A stretch of DNA of 64,000 nt, from assembly GCA_009617715.1 (NCBI GenBank), contig VTFK01000013.1:1321001-1385000 (forward strand), written 5' to 3'. Positions 1-12,183 of this stretch are shown piece after piece. How positions within the stretch are numbered: position 1 is the stretch's first letter; the number at the start of each line of letters is the position of its first letter. The position numbers were made by a program, and so were the translations under genes. This stretch comes from Plectrocnemia conspersa (taxonomy: Eukaryota; Arthropoda; Insecta; Trichoptera; Polycentropodidae). The notes under the pieces are model-generated. The model did not search any database. It worked only from the letters and a program-made list of their open reading frames with translations, and was not told the origin of the DNA.

Positions 1-709
1 TGGTTGAATCGCCTTCATTGCAATTTTGAGCTGAATATTACTTGTAAAGCATAAGTGATATTCTCATAATCAAAAAAGTTTTTCTATTGCGATGCATCAC
101 TCTGTCAGGGCGGATTGTTAATCTCAGTGGCATGAGATCATCATTTTCTTAGGATGGGCCCCACGATTCATACTCTGTTTAAAGCGAGCGGGTTTTGTGA
201 TGCTCTCGTAAATGATGATACTTTCCAAAATGACAGAAATGACGTTGCAACTTGAACGTAGATGCGTTGTGCTAGAAATTCCAGACGTTTTTTGTGCATA
301 TTTCATGAGGCTTTAGCTCACAGCACGAATTAGATATTCAAAACATTTTTTATGCAGATATAATATAATACATCAAGCTTTATAAAATAATTTGCTATTT
401 TGGTTAGTTTTTAATATAATAAACTTACTTTATACAATTCAATCTATATGTCATACATAAAACGTTGTTCATTCAACGTATCAATATCCGTTCTTCAAAT
501 TGTATAACATTTATACCCAAGTATTGTTTAATAGTTAATATTTTTAGTAGCACATCGTTATATCATCGGCAACAACGCTCGACTATAGATGACAATCGCA
601 ATAATTGCGGAAAATTGCCGACTCCCATTAACGCCAGTCCGACAAAGCACCGCGCAAGACTTATCTCCCTTACAGCATCTCTCAAACGGAGCGGTTCCAG
701 TGAAAGTGA

Positions 710-728
710 ACGTGTGTGGCACACACGT
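710..728. promoter_or_regulatory. Near-perfect palindrome overlapping an E-box
   Basis: Nine bases at 710-718 are the exact reverse complement of 720-728, with a single central base. The right arm runs into a CACGTG E-box (724-729), and a second CACGTG lies at 752-757. CACGTG is the core of bHLH-type sites. It sits in a locally GC-richer island. Function is inferred only from motif and context. Confidence 0.3.
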
Positions 729-1779
729 GGTCATCTCATCCGTCGTATCACCACGTGACTTTCACAACCGTTTTATCGGGATCAGATGAATGAACTCGCA
801 CAATGAGCCATTGTCGGAAAAAGGAGTATGTGCGCTTCGGACATGGGCAAGTGGCTCACGCTGTCTGCTCGCTCTTTTTTCAACCAATTTTTAACTTTTT
901 GAGTGAAATTGAAAGCTATTCGTGCGAGTCGGCACTTTGATTTGATTCAAAATTTGACAAGTGGAGAAATTATTAACTAAATCGAGCACATCGAGCGATT
1001 TCTTCGTGGGCAAGGTCTTGTCGTGACCGTACATCGTCATGAAAAATAGTAACGATCAGGTCATGGTCATGCACGGCAATGTCGCATGCTTTGACATCAA
1101 TGGTTGTCGGCTCTTGTCATGGTAAATGAGGTTTATGCAGATATCGTTTGCTCGATCACGCTCTGGAAATAGCTATTATTTATTTGCGTAATCTTATGTT
1201 TAGTGAGGCTTTAAGATGAGTGTATTCTCATTTATATCAGAACAATAGTAATACCAATATGAAATTAAAAACATTACATAGTATCATTATTTTTAACTGC
1301 AACTCAAATGAAAAGTGTGTAATATTGAAAAATATTTATTAGTTGAATTAGTTAATCATATATAATATTGTCGACGTTCTAATAAGGTGGTAATTTGACA
1401 TATTTTTCGAACCACTTATGTGCATATATAATAGTGATAATAATATTACTGGATAGTTGTGTAAAAACATATTATGTAATAGTACTAGCGGTATTTTTCA
1501 CAATCGTTAAAAATCTTTATACATTTGCATCTATTACGCTACAAAAATATTACTATCAATTCCAAAAAATATGTAAACTAATTGAAATTTATCTTTGAAT
1601 CAAACGTAGTTTATTATAATATTACACACTTTTTTTACCTTATGAACAATTAATATCAGATTGGGATGGTGAATACTTGATTGTAATGTTCTATAGATTT
1701 TTGAGTTTATACTATATAAAACGGGCTCAAGTTTTATAAAGAGTAGTTAGCCTAAAACGGGTTGCACCATACAAGGAAA

Positions 1780-1847
1780 ATATATAATAAAGAAATGTAG
1801 ATCTTAAAATATTAATTTTTTAAGGTCTACATATCTTTATTATATAT
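1780..1847. repeat. Long hairpin, precursor-microRNA-like
   Basis: Bases 1780-1809 pair with 1818-1847 across an 8-nt loop. The 30-bp stem has one A-A mismatch and one position that would be a G-U wobble in + strand RNA. Size and loop resemble a microRNA precursor, but the stem is very A/U-rich. A tiny palindromic MITE or chance in AT-rich DNA is equally possible. I recognise no known microRNA in it. Confidence 0.35.
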
Positions 1848-3736
1848 TTAATGATGCTTGAAAAAAATCAGAGCAATTTTTCATTTATAACATAGTAAAA
1901 CATTACTTCAAATGCAGACCCAAAAATAACATTAAACTGAAACAAAGTCAACTAAACAAAGGATTGCTTAGTCATTTATTTAGGATTTTGATTGTTATCT
2001 TGCAGCCACTGGTTGTTATCTAGATTAATTTATATTTTTATTTTATCAATATGGTCGATATCTAGATTGTCCTTAACGTAAATAAAAGGCATTTAGTGTA
2101 GTGTTCATTAAAAAAAAAATCAAAGTAGAACTTCTTCATTTTATAATATTCTATTCATAGAAAAGTCAGAATATCTTTATGTAGTATTTTATAATACTTT
2201 CTTAGAAATATATGAACAAAAAATATAAAAATATTGTTTTTAGTACTTAGGCAATTATAAAACAACTAATACTATGCGTTCCACGTTAATCTTTCTAATT
2301 ATAAATTTGTAATATTTTTGTCTCCTATTAAAAAATATGTGATTTATGTGTCATATATATTATTAATTCAACGTCACAGTATTATATTAAAGTGTCACTT
2401 GTTTAGAGGTTATTCCCTTAGTTAGATAGGATTCATAAAAACTGTCTTTTGTAAAAATCTGGTTTTCGTCTTTTAAGCTATCTATCTATCTAAGTACAAG
2501 AATGTAAAAAAATAATTATTAAATAGACTTAAACCATCACAAAATATAAATTATTTTTTATTATTTAATTGAATAATTACTTTAGGTAATGATTAAAAAA
2601 ATGTATAAAATTTTGTATTTTTATTTAAGAAATATGGTATAAAATAATAGGAATTGTAAACCATTAATTGATACAGTTTTATTCTGAACACAATATGATA
2701 AATACCTTTTCATTGGTTACTAAATTTGGTTTTATTTTTTTCAGAGCAACAAATAATTGGGATTATTATTTTCTTCTTTTAATATTTGTCTCAAATATTA
2801 GAAAAAAAAAGATTTGATATTATTACTTTTTAAATATTATTTTAATAATTTTTTTATCCTATTTTGATGTGAGAATCGGTTTACATAAGAAATTTGGATA
2901 TATTAGTTTTTGTATCTATCATAAATACACTAGATTCGTTTGAGTTAAGTGAATAAAAATATCGATTTTTAAAATTATAAATTTCTTCATTATGTATATG
3001 CGTTACAACCGGGTAAACACAATCAACAACCACTATGTAAATAGTGAGATAGCACAATTAAATCATTGTCTGTATTTTTTTTAATTATAAATTATTTTAG
3101 CTTACATGCAATTTATATTACAACGCACGAACTAGCTCACGATTTTAACTTTTAAGTATTTCTTACTGACTTATACCACTATTTTATCATGATGGTTAAA
3201 AAACTTGATGGGAATAATTTAAATGAGCAATACATAACAGTAATTGATACATAAAACGAATTGTTTGTGCATTACTATTAGACAGTGAACACCCCATGCT
3301 ACGTATCCTTTTCGGAAGAAAAAATACGGAAATTTAGTTTAAATAAATACAAAAATAATTTGTTTCATTGAATAAAGTATTTATTTAAATGGACATATTA
3401 AAAAAAAACTGTTGAATCGCATCCGAATTTGATAAAAAATTGTGAAAGTTTAATAAACTGTATTAAAATATGCAATATGTACACATTTTCATATTAAATA
3501 GAGAATACATTTTTTTCTTAATCTCGTGATCAAATATATTAAATGTATTTTCCTTTTGTCAATTTTTAAAATTATTTTTAACATGAGCTTATGAAAATTT
3601 AAAAATGCAAAAAAAAATATACAAATTTACGGATATTTATTTTATCTCTTATGAAGTTGTGTATTGAAGTACCAGTTTTATAACATATATCATATGATTA
3701 AAATTAGGAATACAATAAACTAATAATATAAGTTTA

Positions 3737-4394
3737 GGGGGCGTAGCTCTAGGGGTGGTTGACCTTGCGGCCAATGAGACTCTTGTGTGAATCTAGATGA
3801 ACTTTTTTATTAAGTTATATTTACATTCGATTATGGACGATAAACGGCGTGACGTTTCTCCCAACTGCGGTGAAGGTGGTGCAGGTGGTGATGAACGTAG
3901 ATTATGCTCCGGGCTCTTGTGGAGTTCCAGGAGTGATCTTTTGGTCTGTCGGTGAGGGCGCGTGCATGGTTCCTCCGGACGGCTGCTGGTAGATTTTCTC
4001 TCTCTTTCTGGCTGGGTGGATCGTCTGCGTCACTCGCTCTCTTCTGTCTCCGGTCGTCTTTTGTCTGGTGTCTCAGACCGTCTGCCCTTTCCTCATCGGA
4101 GTCCAGGCTTATATCCTTTAGGGGTTGCACGCTTGCTGGCCAATCGCAATTGTGCATCGATCTCCTAGCCAATTGCTGCAGTGCCTTTTCGAAAGCGAGT
4201 TTCTTGCTTGTCCAGACTTTCGAATTCTTCGGAAAGAGTTCGCAATGTGGTGATTTATTGCGTCCGTAGCAGTTTTGTCACAAAGGGATTCTCTTAACGA
4301 CTCGTGTTGTGTGGTCAAAAGAAATCCCTCCTGTGCCATGATATTTGTCTCATTGTTAATAAATGATCGTTTTTGTTCACAGTCATTAACAATG
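3737..4394 (+). repeat. Dispersed repeat family R1, copy A (~658 bp)
   Basis: This segment aligns along its length with 14187-14824. Both copies begin with a G run followed by CGTAGCTCTAGGGGTGG and end near a cattgttaat...attaacaatg inverted repeat. The interior is far more GC-rich than the surroundings, so it carries several spurious open frames. The first bases (GGGGGCGTAGCTC) resemble the 5' end and A-box side of a tRNA-Ala gene. The head also resembles the GGCGTAGCTAGGGG-type ends of some DNA transposons. No protein domain is visible. Class is undecided: solo LTR, MITE or tRNA-headed SINE. Confidence 0.7.
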
Positions 4395-7300
4395 AAACAA
4401 TTGTCCTTTTAAATGTGGACCTATTTGTGTGGTCGCCACATAAGTGTTGCATTAAAAATATTACCCGGTATTAGAAAAAATATGTTTGCAAATTTTCTTT
4501 TACTTTCAAATTCAGTTTAACAGTACGTTTCAAATAACATAAATCAACAACAAATACGATAAATATAACTCAAAATTTTGCACATTACCATCGCATGCCC
4601 GCGTACACGCAACAAGTCACATGAAGCCATTTGTCAAGAGTACGATGAAAAATCGTTATTTATACGAAACACACGCTGGCGTTATGGCATAATGAGCCGT
4701 TTTTCGCCGAGAGTTTCCACACGTCTCAGTGCAAACAATATTTTCGGGCATGCGAACGCAATTTGCGTAATTTTCCCTTTCTACTACTGCCCATTATCCA
4801 CCTTGCGCAACTATCGCAAAATTCCCATGGAGAATAATCTACATGGATGGCCCGTGGGCGTCGAGGGGCTAATGCGACCCTGTTTTGAATTTCGAAAGAT
4901 ACAGCACTCTCGGCTCTGGTATCTGCGATAGACACATAATGTACCTCAATTGGGTTACGACAGCAGGAATGCAGTTATTAAATTTCAATACGCGTGAATG
5001 GAGAGTAATGATACCGGATCGTATCTCTAATTCTCTGCGGTTTTTAAACGGTTTTTCAATTAATTGCTGCGGCGTAAAACATTGAATTATTGCAATAAAT
5101 ATGAATTTGATTGCGTTTTGTTATGTATATATTAAAGTATAACTTTGGCCATGGAAGTAATATGTTTTTACTACATTGTAAGAGATTTATAATAAACACG
5201 TTTACTACAAATAATGTGTCTATTAACGTCTTCTTTCATTTCTTCTCAGTTATTATTTTGCTTACTGAGAATAATAATAAATTTAATAGCTTATTTATTT
5301 TGGTGTAAAACTAGTGTTTATATTTTAAAGTACCCTTAACCCTACGTTCAATAAAGGAACTCTATTGCATAGTGCTACATATGTGTAACAAACGCCGAGC
5401 CACTGTGTTTCAAATTATTCCGATAGATGTCTCTGAACGCGTGATAATGCCATTTAAAAAATAAATTCGTTATGTGCAGATGTGTCACATTTTTGGGAAT
5501 TCCAACATTTGTTTTCATTGGTGCTAGTGGATATAAAATGAAATAAAATTAATTTATATACTCCAAAAAGTTTAGCCTACCATTGTTTATTTATTTTTGA
5601 TTTCTATTTTTTGTAATAGTTGAATAAAATAAACAAAACATGCAGTTATAGACACTGACCTATATTGAACAAGAGGAACAGATGTAAAATGCCATTTTGA
5701 ATCTGTTCCTCATGAATTTCACAAGCAATGTATGAAAAATGTGGTGTGGTCTTATGTTTTAAAAAGAAGAAAAATTTCTTTAAGAATTTTCACTTGTAAA
5801 TATTTTTTGTATGTTTTTAATTTTAATATATTTGGTCGCGTTCTGCATGATGTTGCATATTTACGACAAGCATTTTTTTAAATAAATATAATCCACAAAT
5901 AAGCTTAAAAATTTGTTTAATTATTTTTGCCGTCATTTTCAGCCTAATTTTAGTATCAAATATTTTTATTTTTGAATTCGGAAAAATCATGCATTTAAGG
6001 GTTAATTTGGTACACCTCGTTCTATAAATATGATGCACACATGCAAATGTATATGCATTATCAAAGTAATTCCACAACGTCACTTAAACAATCGACGTAT
6101 TATTTGCTATTTTTAAAGACTTTATTTAACAGTTATTCCTAGTTAATTTAAAGTAGTAAAATTGATTATTAATAGAAGCTTGACTCTCGTAAAAAGCCCA
6201 ATTTTTAGTTTGTGTTATGATACATATGTTACGAAGTTGTTCCATAAAATAAGTGAACATTTTAAGTGGATTCCTTTTTAAGGACGCTGTAACTATAGAT
6301 GAGTTATTTAATTAACGTGGCATAAAATTTTATATTAAATATATTGTATGTTAGTAAGAAACTGTATACGTAAATTATTTTATTTTATTTTTAGTATTAA
6401 ATTTTGCTTTTAGTAAAATTATTTATGTTTATGTTTTATCTCGCCTTACTTAACTGTAGGCTTAATTAGAAAAAAACGTAAAATTCTAATACATTCGTGT
6501 CTAAATTAAATCACTGGGTTAAAATATACCGAAAATTACATTAAAAAGTTTATTAAATTTCAGAAAAAAATAAATGTTTTTATAAAAAAACGTAACAATC
6601 ATTTTTACACAAATTTTTATTTGAGTATCAAAATATTTCTTTTGTACCTTAGAGCGTAAATTATTTTTAATACGTATTACATATGTATAAGATTTTCTAT
6701 ATTTTTTGCTAGATGCAGTAGACTTTCCTATTTGCTTATTATTTATATGAATATTACTTTCTTAAAGTATTGGACGTGCAATAATTAACAAAGAAAATGT
6801 CATACAATATTGTTTTCAATTTCACAGTGACCACATTGTATTATAATAACATTAGTCGGTAGTCATTCAAAAAAGAGTTTGTTTGTGTCACATCAATGCA
6901 ACTCTTTGACAGTAAAGAGCATTTTAAACTACGGAAGTATAGTAATATATATTTTGCGTATGTTAATATATTTTTTCCTACATTCGCTTTTCTTTTTGAA
7001 TTGCATTTATAGTTGGGGTTTATAACTTATTTGATACCCAATAGCAAACTAAAAATGTAAAAAAATATTTTTAGGAATATTGACTATTGGAAATACTATT
7101 TTCCGGTAGTTCTAGTACTACGTGAATAGTGATATTATTATTTCAAAGACATATGTTCCTTTATACCGATTTTTTACCTATGAACGAATATGCCTCATTA
7201 ATAGGTTAATAGTCTGAGCTGCGTAAAAGTCACTGTTGAAATCGTTGATCAACAACGGGTAGCTTTTATACTACCTTCAGATCGCAAAAACGCCTTTCCA

Positions 7301-7744
7301 AGCGCCCCACAGATGTGGAAACGTAGATCGGTCAGAATGCAGTACACCTTGCAAGGCCGTTCTCCGACACATAATGAATAAACACCATAAACAGCTGCTG
7401 CATCGCCACCATTGTTGTATGATGCAACAAGATTGTGTCATCGATATAGGATTGTCTCTCCACAGGGACGCTCGGCCATTACACATCATTAAATAGTCAA
7501 CGATATCGATTAAATGCACTAAAACCAGTCCAGTCACACTCTAAATTAAAATTCATCGACAGGACGATAAACTTGCAAACGATATGGGTTAAGTGAAAAC
7601 GATACGATATACATTTCATTAAAATTCATACGGGTTATTTAATATGTATGAATGTATAATTGATAATATAATATCAACGATGAAAATTAAAGTGCACCGA
7701 GTATAGATGAATTTTCCAAAGTTTTCCGTTCAACTGCCATTTTC
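4395..7744. other. Non-coding stretch before the recognised exons
   Basis: No gene is recognised. A somewhat GC-richer patch (about 4570-5090) and another at about 7260-7540 carry chance-looking open frames; the first starts with TTG rather than ATG. The remainder is A/T-rich. The 7260-7540 patch lies just upstream of the gene's exons and could be a promoter or 5' untranslated part, but no splice signal ties it to them. Confidence 0.5.
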
Positions 7745-7846
7745 ATGGTGGTGGTGGTGTTGGTTCGTGAGTGTGACGACAGCGCCTCACAGCGGACGCC
7801 ACTCGTACTATTGAAGTTCGTTTCTCGCGTGGATGTGGACAAAGAG
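7745..7846 (+). CDS. Possible first coding exon (34 codons)
   Basis: An ATG at 7745 opens a frame through a GTG-rich start (Met followed by four Val) to a Lys-Glu pair ending at 7846. If spliced at the GT at 7847 to the acceptor AG at 7920-7921, the frame stays phase 0 and runs straight into the next exon. The intron would be only 75 nt, with a pyrimidine-rich end before the acceptor. The donor (GTTCGA) is weak. Without splicing the frame stops at about 7900. Alternatively this GC-richer block is 5' untranslated sequence and the true upstream exon is elsewhere. Confidence 0.3.
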
Positions 7847-7921
7847 GTTCGAAACTTGACTAAATCAATCGAAATGAAAAATCTCAATATTAATTAAAAT
7901 TTTTACTGTTTTATGTTACAG

Positions 7922-7958
7922 GTGGAACCTGGCGATACAGTAGCTACTACAAAAGAGG
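7922..7958 (+). CDS. Exon of unrecognised charged protein (part 1)
   Basis: A short 37-nt exon encoding VEPGDTVATTKE plus the first base of a Glu codon. It is bounded by a TTACAG acceptor (ending 7921) after a T-rich tract and a consensus donor GTGAGT at 7959. The single leftover base is completed by the first two bases of the exon at 11328, giving GAG, so the splice is phase 1 and keeps the frame open. This phase match is the main support for it as a real coding exon. It is followed by a 3.37-kb intron full of repeats. Confidence 0.72.
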
Positions 7959-7999
7959 GTGAGTTTTAATAAATCTTACTTTAATCAATATATTATATA

Positions 8000-9850
8000 A
8001 TATTTATATTATTTTTTTATAAAAGTTTGTTTCATGATAATACTATAAGATTTTTTTAAATAATTTATTGTCTTAAAAGTGAACTGACATATAAGTAGTC
8101 GATATATTAAGACAATCTAAAATTGTCCTGGTTGCTTTCTAATATTTATATTTTATTTTTTCATAAAAAAATTATAGTAAGTGTATTAAATAAAGTGTTA
8201 TATAGCAGATCATTATGCTATTTTTTATTTTTCGCCCTTAATACAATATATTTTTCAATTTCAATAAAAAAAAACAGTTTTTTTATGTAATGTTTACTTT
8301 AAGGCAAAAATGTATAAAGTTTCATTCAAGTTTGCCATAAAAATATAAATATTTTAAAAATAATTTATGATTTAAAAGATACCTGAAATATATTTTTATT
8401 GAAATATATGAAATATATATATTTATGTATGTTATTTTCTTTCTTTTGCCTTTAATATATTTATTTATGATAATAAAATTTCATTCCTTCTGTGTTGTTT
8501 TTTTTTCAATAATAGGTGAAGGCATTTTTCAATGAGAATATAAGTTTTTAAAGTCCTTTATGGATTAATTGTAAATTAGTTTAAAGATATACATATGTAA
8601 AACACCTAGTATTTATATTATTTATAAAAAATATTTCTTTTTCTCGGCTTGAAAAATAAAATGTAAAAAACCAGGTCGATATGTTATTTTATGTTTTATC
8701 GTTTTACATTTTTTTTTATTTTTGTTAAAAAAAACTGTATCTCAACGACTTTTCATTGGTAGTTTTCATTGGGAATATATGTTTTTTAAAATAATTTATG
8801 CATTGAAAGTAAACGTTTGAAAATTACCCTATAATTTCTGATATTTATTTTTTTACTATCTTACTAATTAGTACACCTACTATAAAACTACTTGTTTTAT
8901 AAAAGATATGTTAATTAACATGTTAAAAGTAAGAGCAATATGTAATTTATTGTTTTTTTGATTTTTGATAAAAAAACTGTACTTTAATAACTTTGTATTT
9001 CCAATGGTAGATAAAAGCATTTAAACAATTAAAACCATTGCTAAAAGTTACTTTAAATCTATAATAATTTTCATTGATAATATAAGTTTTTTAAATAATT
9101 TATGGTTTAAAATTAAACATTTGGAAGTTTTCCTCTATTTTCTGATATTTATATTTTTACTAGCTTACTAATTATTATTATACTTACCATAAGACTATAT
9201 TTTTTTATAAAAGGTGTGCTAATTAATGATAAAATTAAGAGCAATATGTTTTTCCTTTTTATTACTTTTGATAAAAATGTTTTTGTATTTCCAATGTTAT
9301 TAAAAGTTACTAAATAACAATTAGTTTGCAATGAGTAGTTTTTTAATATGGCTTAAAAGTAGTTTTCAGATATTAAGACATTGCCGTGTATTTTTTTATG
9401 TTAATATTTATTTTTATTGAAAAATAGTCTTATGGTAAATGTGCTAATTGGAATGTTGAAAATATTAATAATATATTACTTATTGTTTTTTTTCGATTTT
9501 TGCTAAAAAACATACTTAAATCATTTTATGATGGTTTTTTTAATAGTAGATAAAGGCATTTAAGCAATTTTATAACCCCTATAAAAAGTTATTTAATAAC
9601 AATTAGTTTTCAATGAGAATGTTTTTTGTAAATATAGTTTAAAAATAAACTGACATTAATATAATTTAAGATATTTTTTAATTTCTAATTTTCTTATTAA
9701 TATTATATTTTTAATGAAAGTTTTATGGTATATATAAAAATATGAAATAGATCAATATGATATTTTATATTTTTCGCCTTTAATCTATTTTTCTCGATTT
9801 TTATTAAAATAACTATAATTTTATATAAACGCATTTCTACATTTTGTTAT
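8000..9850. repeat. Diverged tandem array, units about 235-300 bp
   Basis: A landmark of the form TTTTTGATTTTTGATAAAAA followed by CTGTA-like sequence recurs near 8250, 8721, 8956, 9253, 9490 and 9792. Between landmarks, blocks such as 'tagataaa(a/g)gcattt', 'aacaattagttt(t/g)caatgag' and 'actaattagta..tataa' recur in the same order. Spacing alternates near 235 and 300 bp. Copies are heavily diverged, so this is an old intronic satellite. No coding capacity is seen. Confidence 0.6.
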
Positions 9851-9894
9851 ATTAAAAAGACTATATTTCATCATAAATAGCTGCCGATACAATA

Positions 9895-10189
9895 CTATAT
9901 TTGCGTTAACACAGTCAGTTCCAGAGCTAATAACTTCATCATTATTCATAATTAGGAAAGAGATGGCAAATTTGGGTTTACGCACCTACTATTAACTCTA
10001 AAATTCACGATACGGAAATTGGTTTGAAATACTTATCATTACTTGATTGGGGAATATAAAAAATATTGTAATGATTTTAATTTCTATAGAAATATTAGAA
10101 ATTAAAAGTAGAGGCGTAAATCTCTTTCTTAATTATGAATATGAATGAAATATATAGTCCTCGAACTGACTGTGTTAACGCAAATATAG
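9895..10189. mobile_element. MITE with perfect 27-bp terminal inverted repeats
   Basis: Bases 9895-9921 are the exact reverse complement of 10163-10189. The repeats include TTTGCGTTAACACAGTCAGT. The 295-bp interior is non-coding and partly palindromic: sequence near 9955-10000 pairs loosely with 10100-10135. Another copy with the same ends lies at 56089-56406, and single ends occur at 10704-10731 and 56903-56929. It is non-autonomous and its superfamily is not clear. Confidence 0.8.
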
Positions 10190-10731
10190 AATAGTTAAAT
10201 ATAAATGTTACGGTGAATGTGTATTACAAGTGAAAATATTTTTTAACTAGCATTTCATTGAAATAATATCGGAATACGTTTTCACCGATATATTATACTA
10301 TATCTATAAATATAGTTTCATTGATGTTGACTAGAAATTATAAATCAAACTTTTGATATGTTTTAACTAGCCAAGTAAAAAACTAAACAAATAAACCATA
10401 AATATCTTGATGTAATATTTTTTTTTAAAATAACCATAGTTTTTCTACTTTCATTAAATTTGTTAAGGTTCAGAAAAATAGTACAATATTTAAAATAAAT
10501 TAAACTCAACCCAAACATAAATTAAACAAATTACCCCAATAAAATTTCAAAAACTATAATTAGTTGTGAAAATTTTGTTTAATTAATTTATTTAGGTTAG
10601 GTGTGAGTTTGAACAGCAAATGGACGTTTGCAACTCAAATTGAGTTTCAAAGATATTTTAGAACTGCGTGTATTTTCAAAAGCGTCTATAAATTAATTTA
10701 TATTGACTGTGTTAACGCAAATATAATATAG
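10190..10731. repeat. Body of the MITE-headed repeat family
   Basis: The sequence following the MITE aligns with 56930-57610. Shared blocks include 'agtgaaaatattttttaact', a region with 'aaccataaatat', and 'gcaaatggacgttt'. It closes with another copy of the MITE end at 10704-10731 (gactgtgttaacgcaaatat). The same right-hand flank follows the MITE at both loci. This implies that MITE and body moved together, so 9895-10731 (837 bp) may be the true element. No coding region is present. Confidence 0.6.
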
Positions 10732-11327
10732 TAACAAGTTCATGCATGACTTATAAATATTATTTTATATAATATATTATATTTTTGAGTTGAATATAAT
10801 TTATTATAGATAAATTCAAGCTTAACATAACTTTCACACAGATTTATAAAACATATTTTTTTTTTAAAAAAAATCTCCTTTTCGATCGTAAAAAATACAC
10901 AATTTAATCAATAGTTTTACATCATTAAATTTAATCATTTAATATCCATATTAAGTGTATTATTTTGCTGTTTTTATAATACTGTCCAAAGGATTATGAT
11001 ACAACCCGATACAAAACCTATTTAACCGCACGCATTGTGCGCTCTCGTTTTTGTTTCACTTTTCAATACTTTTAAAGGTCAAATTCATGTTGCCTCGAGG
11101 GAGGATGCCTTGCCATTGTCTTACGTATGATGTTCATTGTTCTCCTTTCATTATCCTCAACGTATCTATCGTCTAAAAACACACGCACATATGCAGACTC
11201 CATTATCTAAATACAAAACATAAAAACGATTTCACCCGGAATGATTCACTTTCTTGATACACTTAATTATTGAAAGTGGTTCGATCGGATGCGGGTTCAT
11301 GTTTTTAATTATTATTAATTTATTCAG

Positions 11328-11497
11328 AGGAATGGGTGACCAAGAAGACGAAGGAGTTGACGACGACTCGGCAGATAGCGACGAGAGTTCAGCGTCAGGT
11401 GGTTTTGGAAGACGGTAAAGTGCTTTTGGACTCTGGACCTCTGGTCTCTACCACCACCAGCGAAGATACCGAGACTCAGGAGCATGAGCATACTGAA
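11328..11497 (+). CDS. Exon of unrecognised charged protein (part 2)
   Basis: A 170-nt exon between a TTCAG acceptor ending at 11327 and a GTGAGT donor at 11498. It completes the split Glu codon and then reads 56 codons without a stop, starting EWVTKKTKELTTTRQIATRV and ending EDTETQEHEHTE. It is rich in Thr, Lys, Glu and Gln, with no membrane segment, signal peptide or Cys/His cluster. G+C is well above the flanking introns, as expected for a selected coding exon. It ends in phase 0, matching the next exon. I do not recognise the family; the composition would suit an intracellular, possibly cytoskeleton-associated or disordered protein, which is only an inference. Confidence 0.85.
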
Positions 11498-11946
11498 GTG
11501 AGTTTTATGATTCATTTTCATAAATTAATTTTTAGATGTCATTGTGGCAGCTATACGAATTGAGATCACATTCTTTCTAGTCGAGTTTGACATCGATCGA
11601 TTATTTAAAAAGTATCAAACATGACCATCTAGAGAGGACTGAATAATAATGTCAATGTAAAATACATTTAGGTTTCTCTTTAAATTATTTATGGTTTTAA
11701 AGATGTACATGCTTAGATAAGATAAACTAAAAATCTAGTTAATGACCATAATTATTTTTCTTAATCATTCATATGAGACGAATATGTTTATTGGATATAA
11801 TTAGTTGACTTCTATAATAATTCAGATGATATGTCTTAAATCAAATAATTATTTTTATCTGAGAATTTAATATTATCTATAGATTCGGTAGAATTTGAGC
11901 AATCATTAGTCTTTTTTTATTGACTTACTTTGTGTTTATTTTATAG

Positions 11947-12183
11947 CATCGGAAGTTAGACGATCCACCTAAAGATGAAGTCGACTGCGTCGATGGTGCC
12001 ATTGAGGATGTTGCCAAGAACGGTGGAATCAAAGAGCTGGTGTCTAAATCATCTTGGGTGCCGGTCGCCAACGCTGACGGCAAGGTCCGAGAAGTCAAGG
12101 AGAAGAGGGTTCTCACGCACGAAGAGACGGACGAGATTAAGGAGGTCGAGGAGAGAAGACATTTTGGGGACATTACCGACGAG
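11947..12183 (+). CDS. Exon of unrecognised charged protein (part 3)
   Basis: A 237-nt exon (79 codons, phase 0 at both ends) between a TTATAG acceptor ending at 11946 and a strong GTAAGT donor at 12184. It starts HRKLDDPPKDEVDC, continues through a central SSWVPVANADGKV stretch, and ends in a run of alternating acidic and basic residues up to GDITDE. With the two preceding exons it makes a 148-residue open segment. The charge pattern suggests helix or coiled coil, but no named domain is visible. The strong donor shows that coding continues in a later exon that I could not find in the window, implying a downstream intron that could exceed 50 kb. Confidence 0.85.

Larger units (their letters stand above)
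1..3736. other. AT-rich non-coding stretch
   Basis: No exon or transposon protein is recognised here. The part from about 590 to 870 is richer in G+C and CpG than its surroundings and holds two CACGTG E-boxes (724-729 and 752-757). The rest is A/T-rich with many short homopolymer runs. Open frames here are short, without recognisable domains, and look like chance. It may lie upstream of the + strand gene whose exons begin near 7.7-7.9 kb, or in an earlier intron of it. Confidence 0.6.
7959..11327 (+). other. Intron of the charged-protein gene
   Basis: This 3,369-nt intron begins with GTGAGT and ends with TTCAG. It contains a diverged tandem array (about 8000-9850), a MITE with 27-bp inverted repeats (9895-10189) and the body of the same repeat family to about 10731. 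The last 350 bases before the acceptor are less repetitive and slightly richer in G+C (11030-11200). No coding exon is seen inside. Confidence 0.65.

Noticed and set aside
3831..4339. Overlapping 68-113 codon open frames on both strands
   Set aside because: They lie in repeat R1, share its GC-rich composition on both strands and lack domains; the other copy has different frames.
4578..4931. 117-codon open frame
   Set aside because: Starts with TTG rather than ATG, no domain, no splice context.
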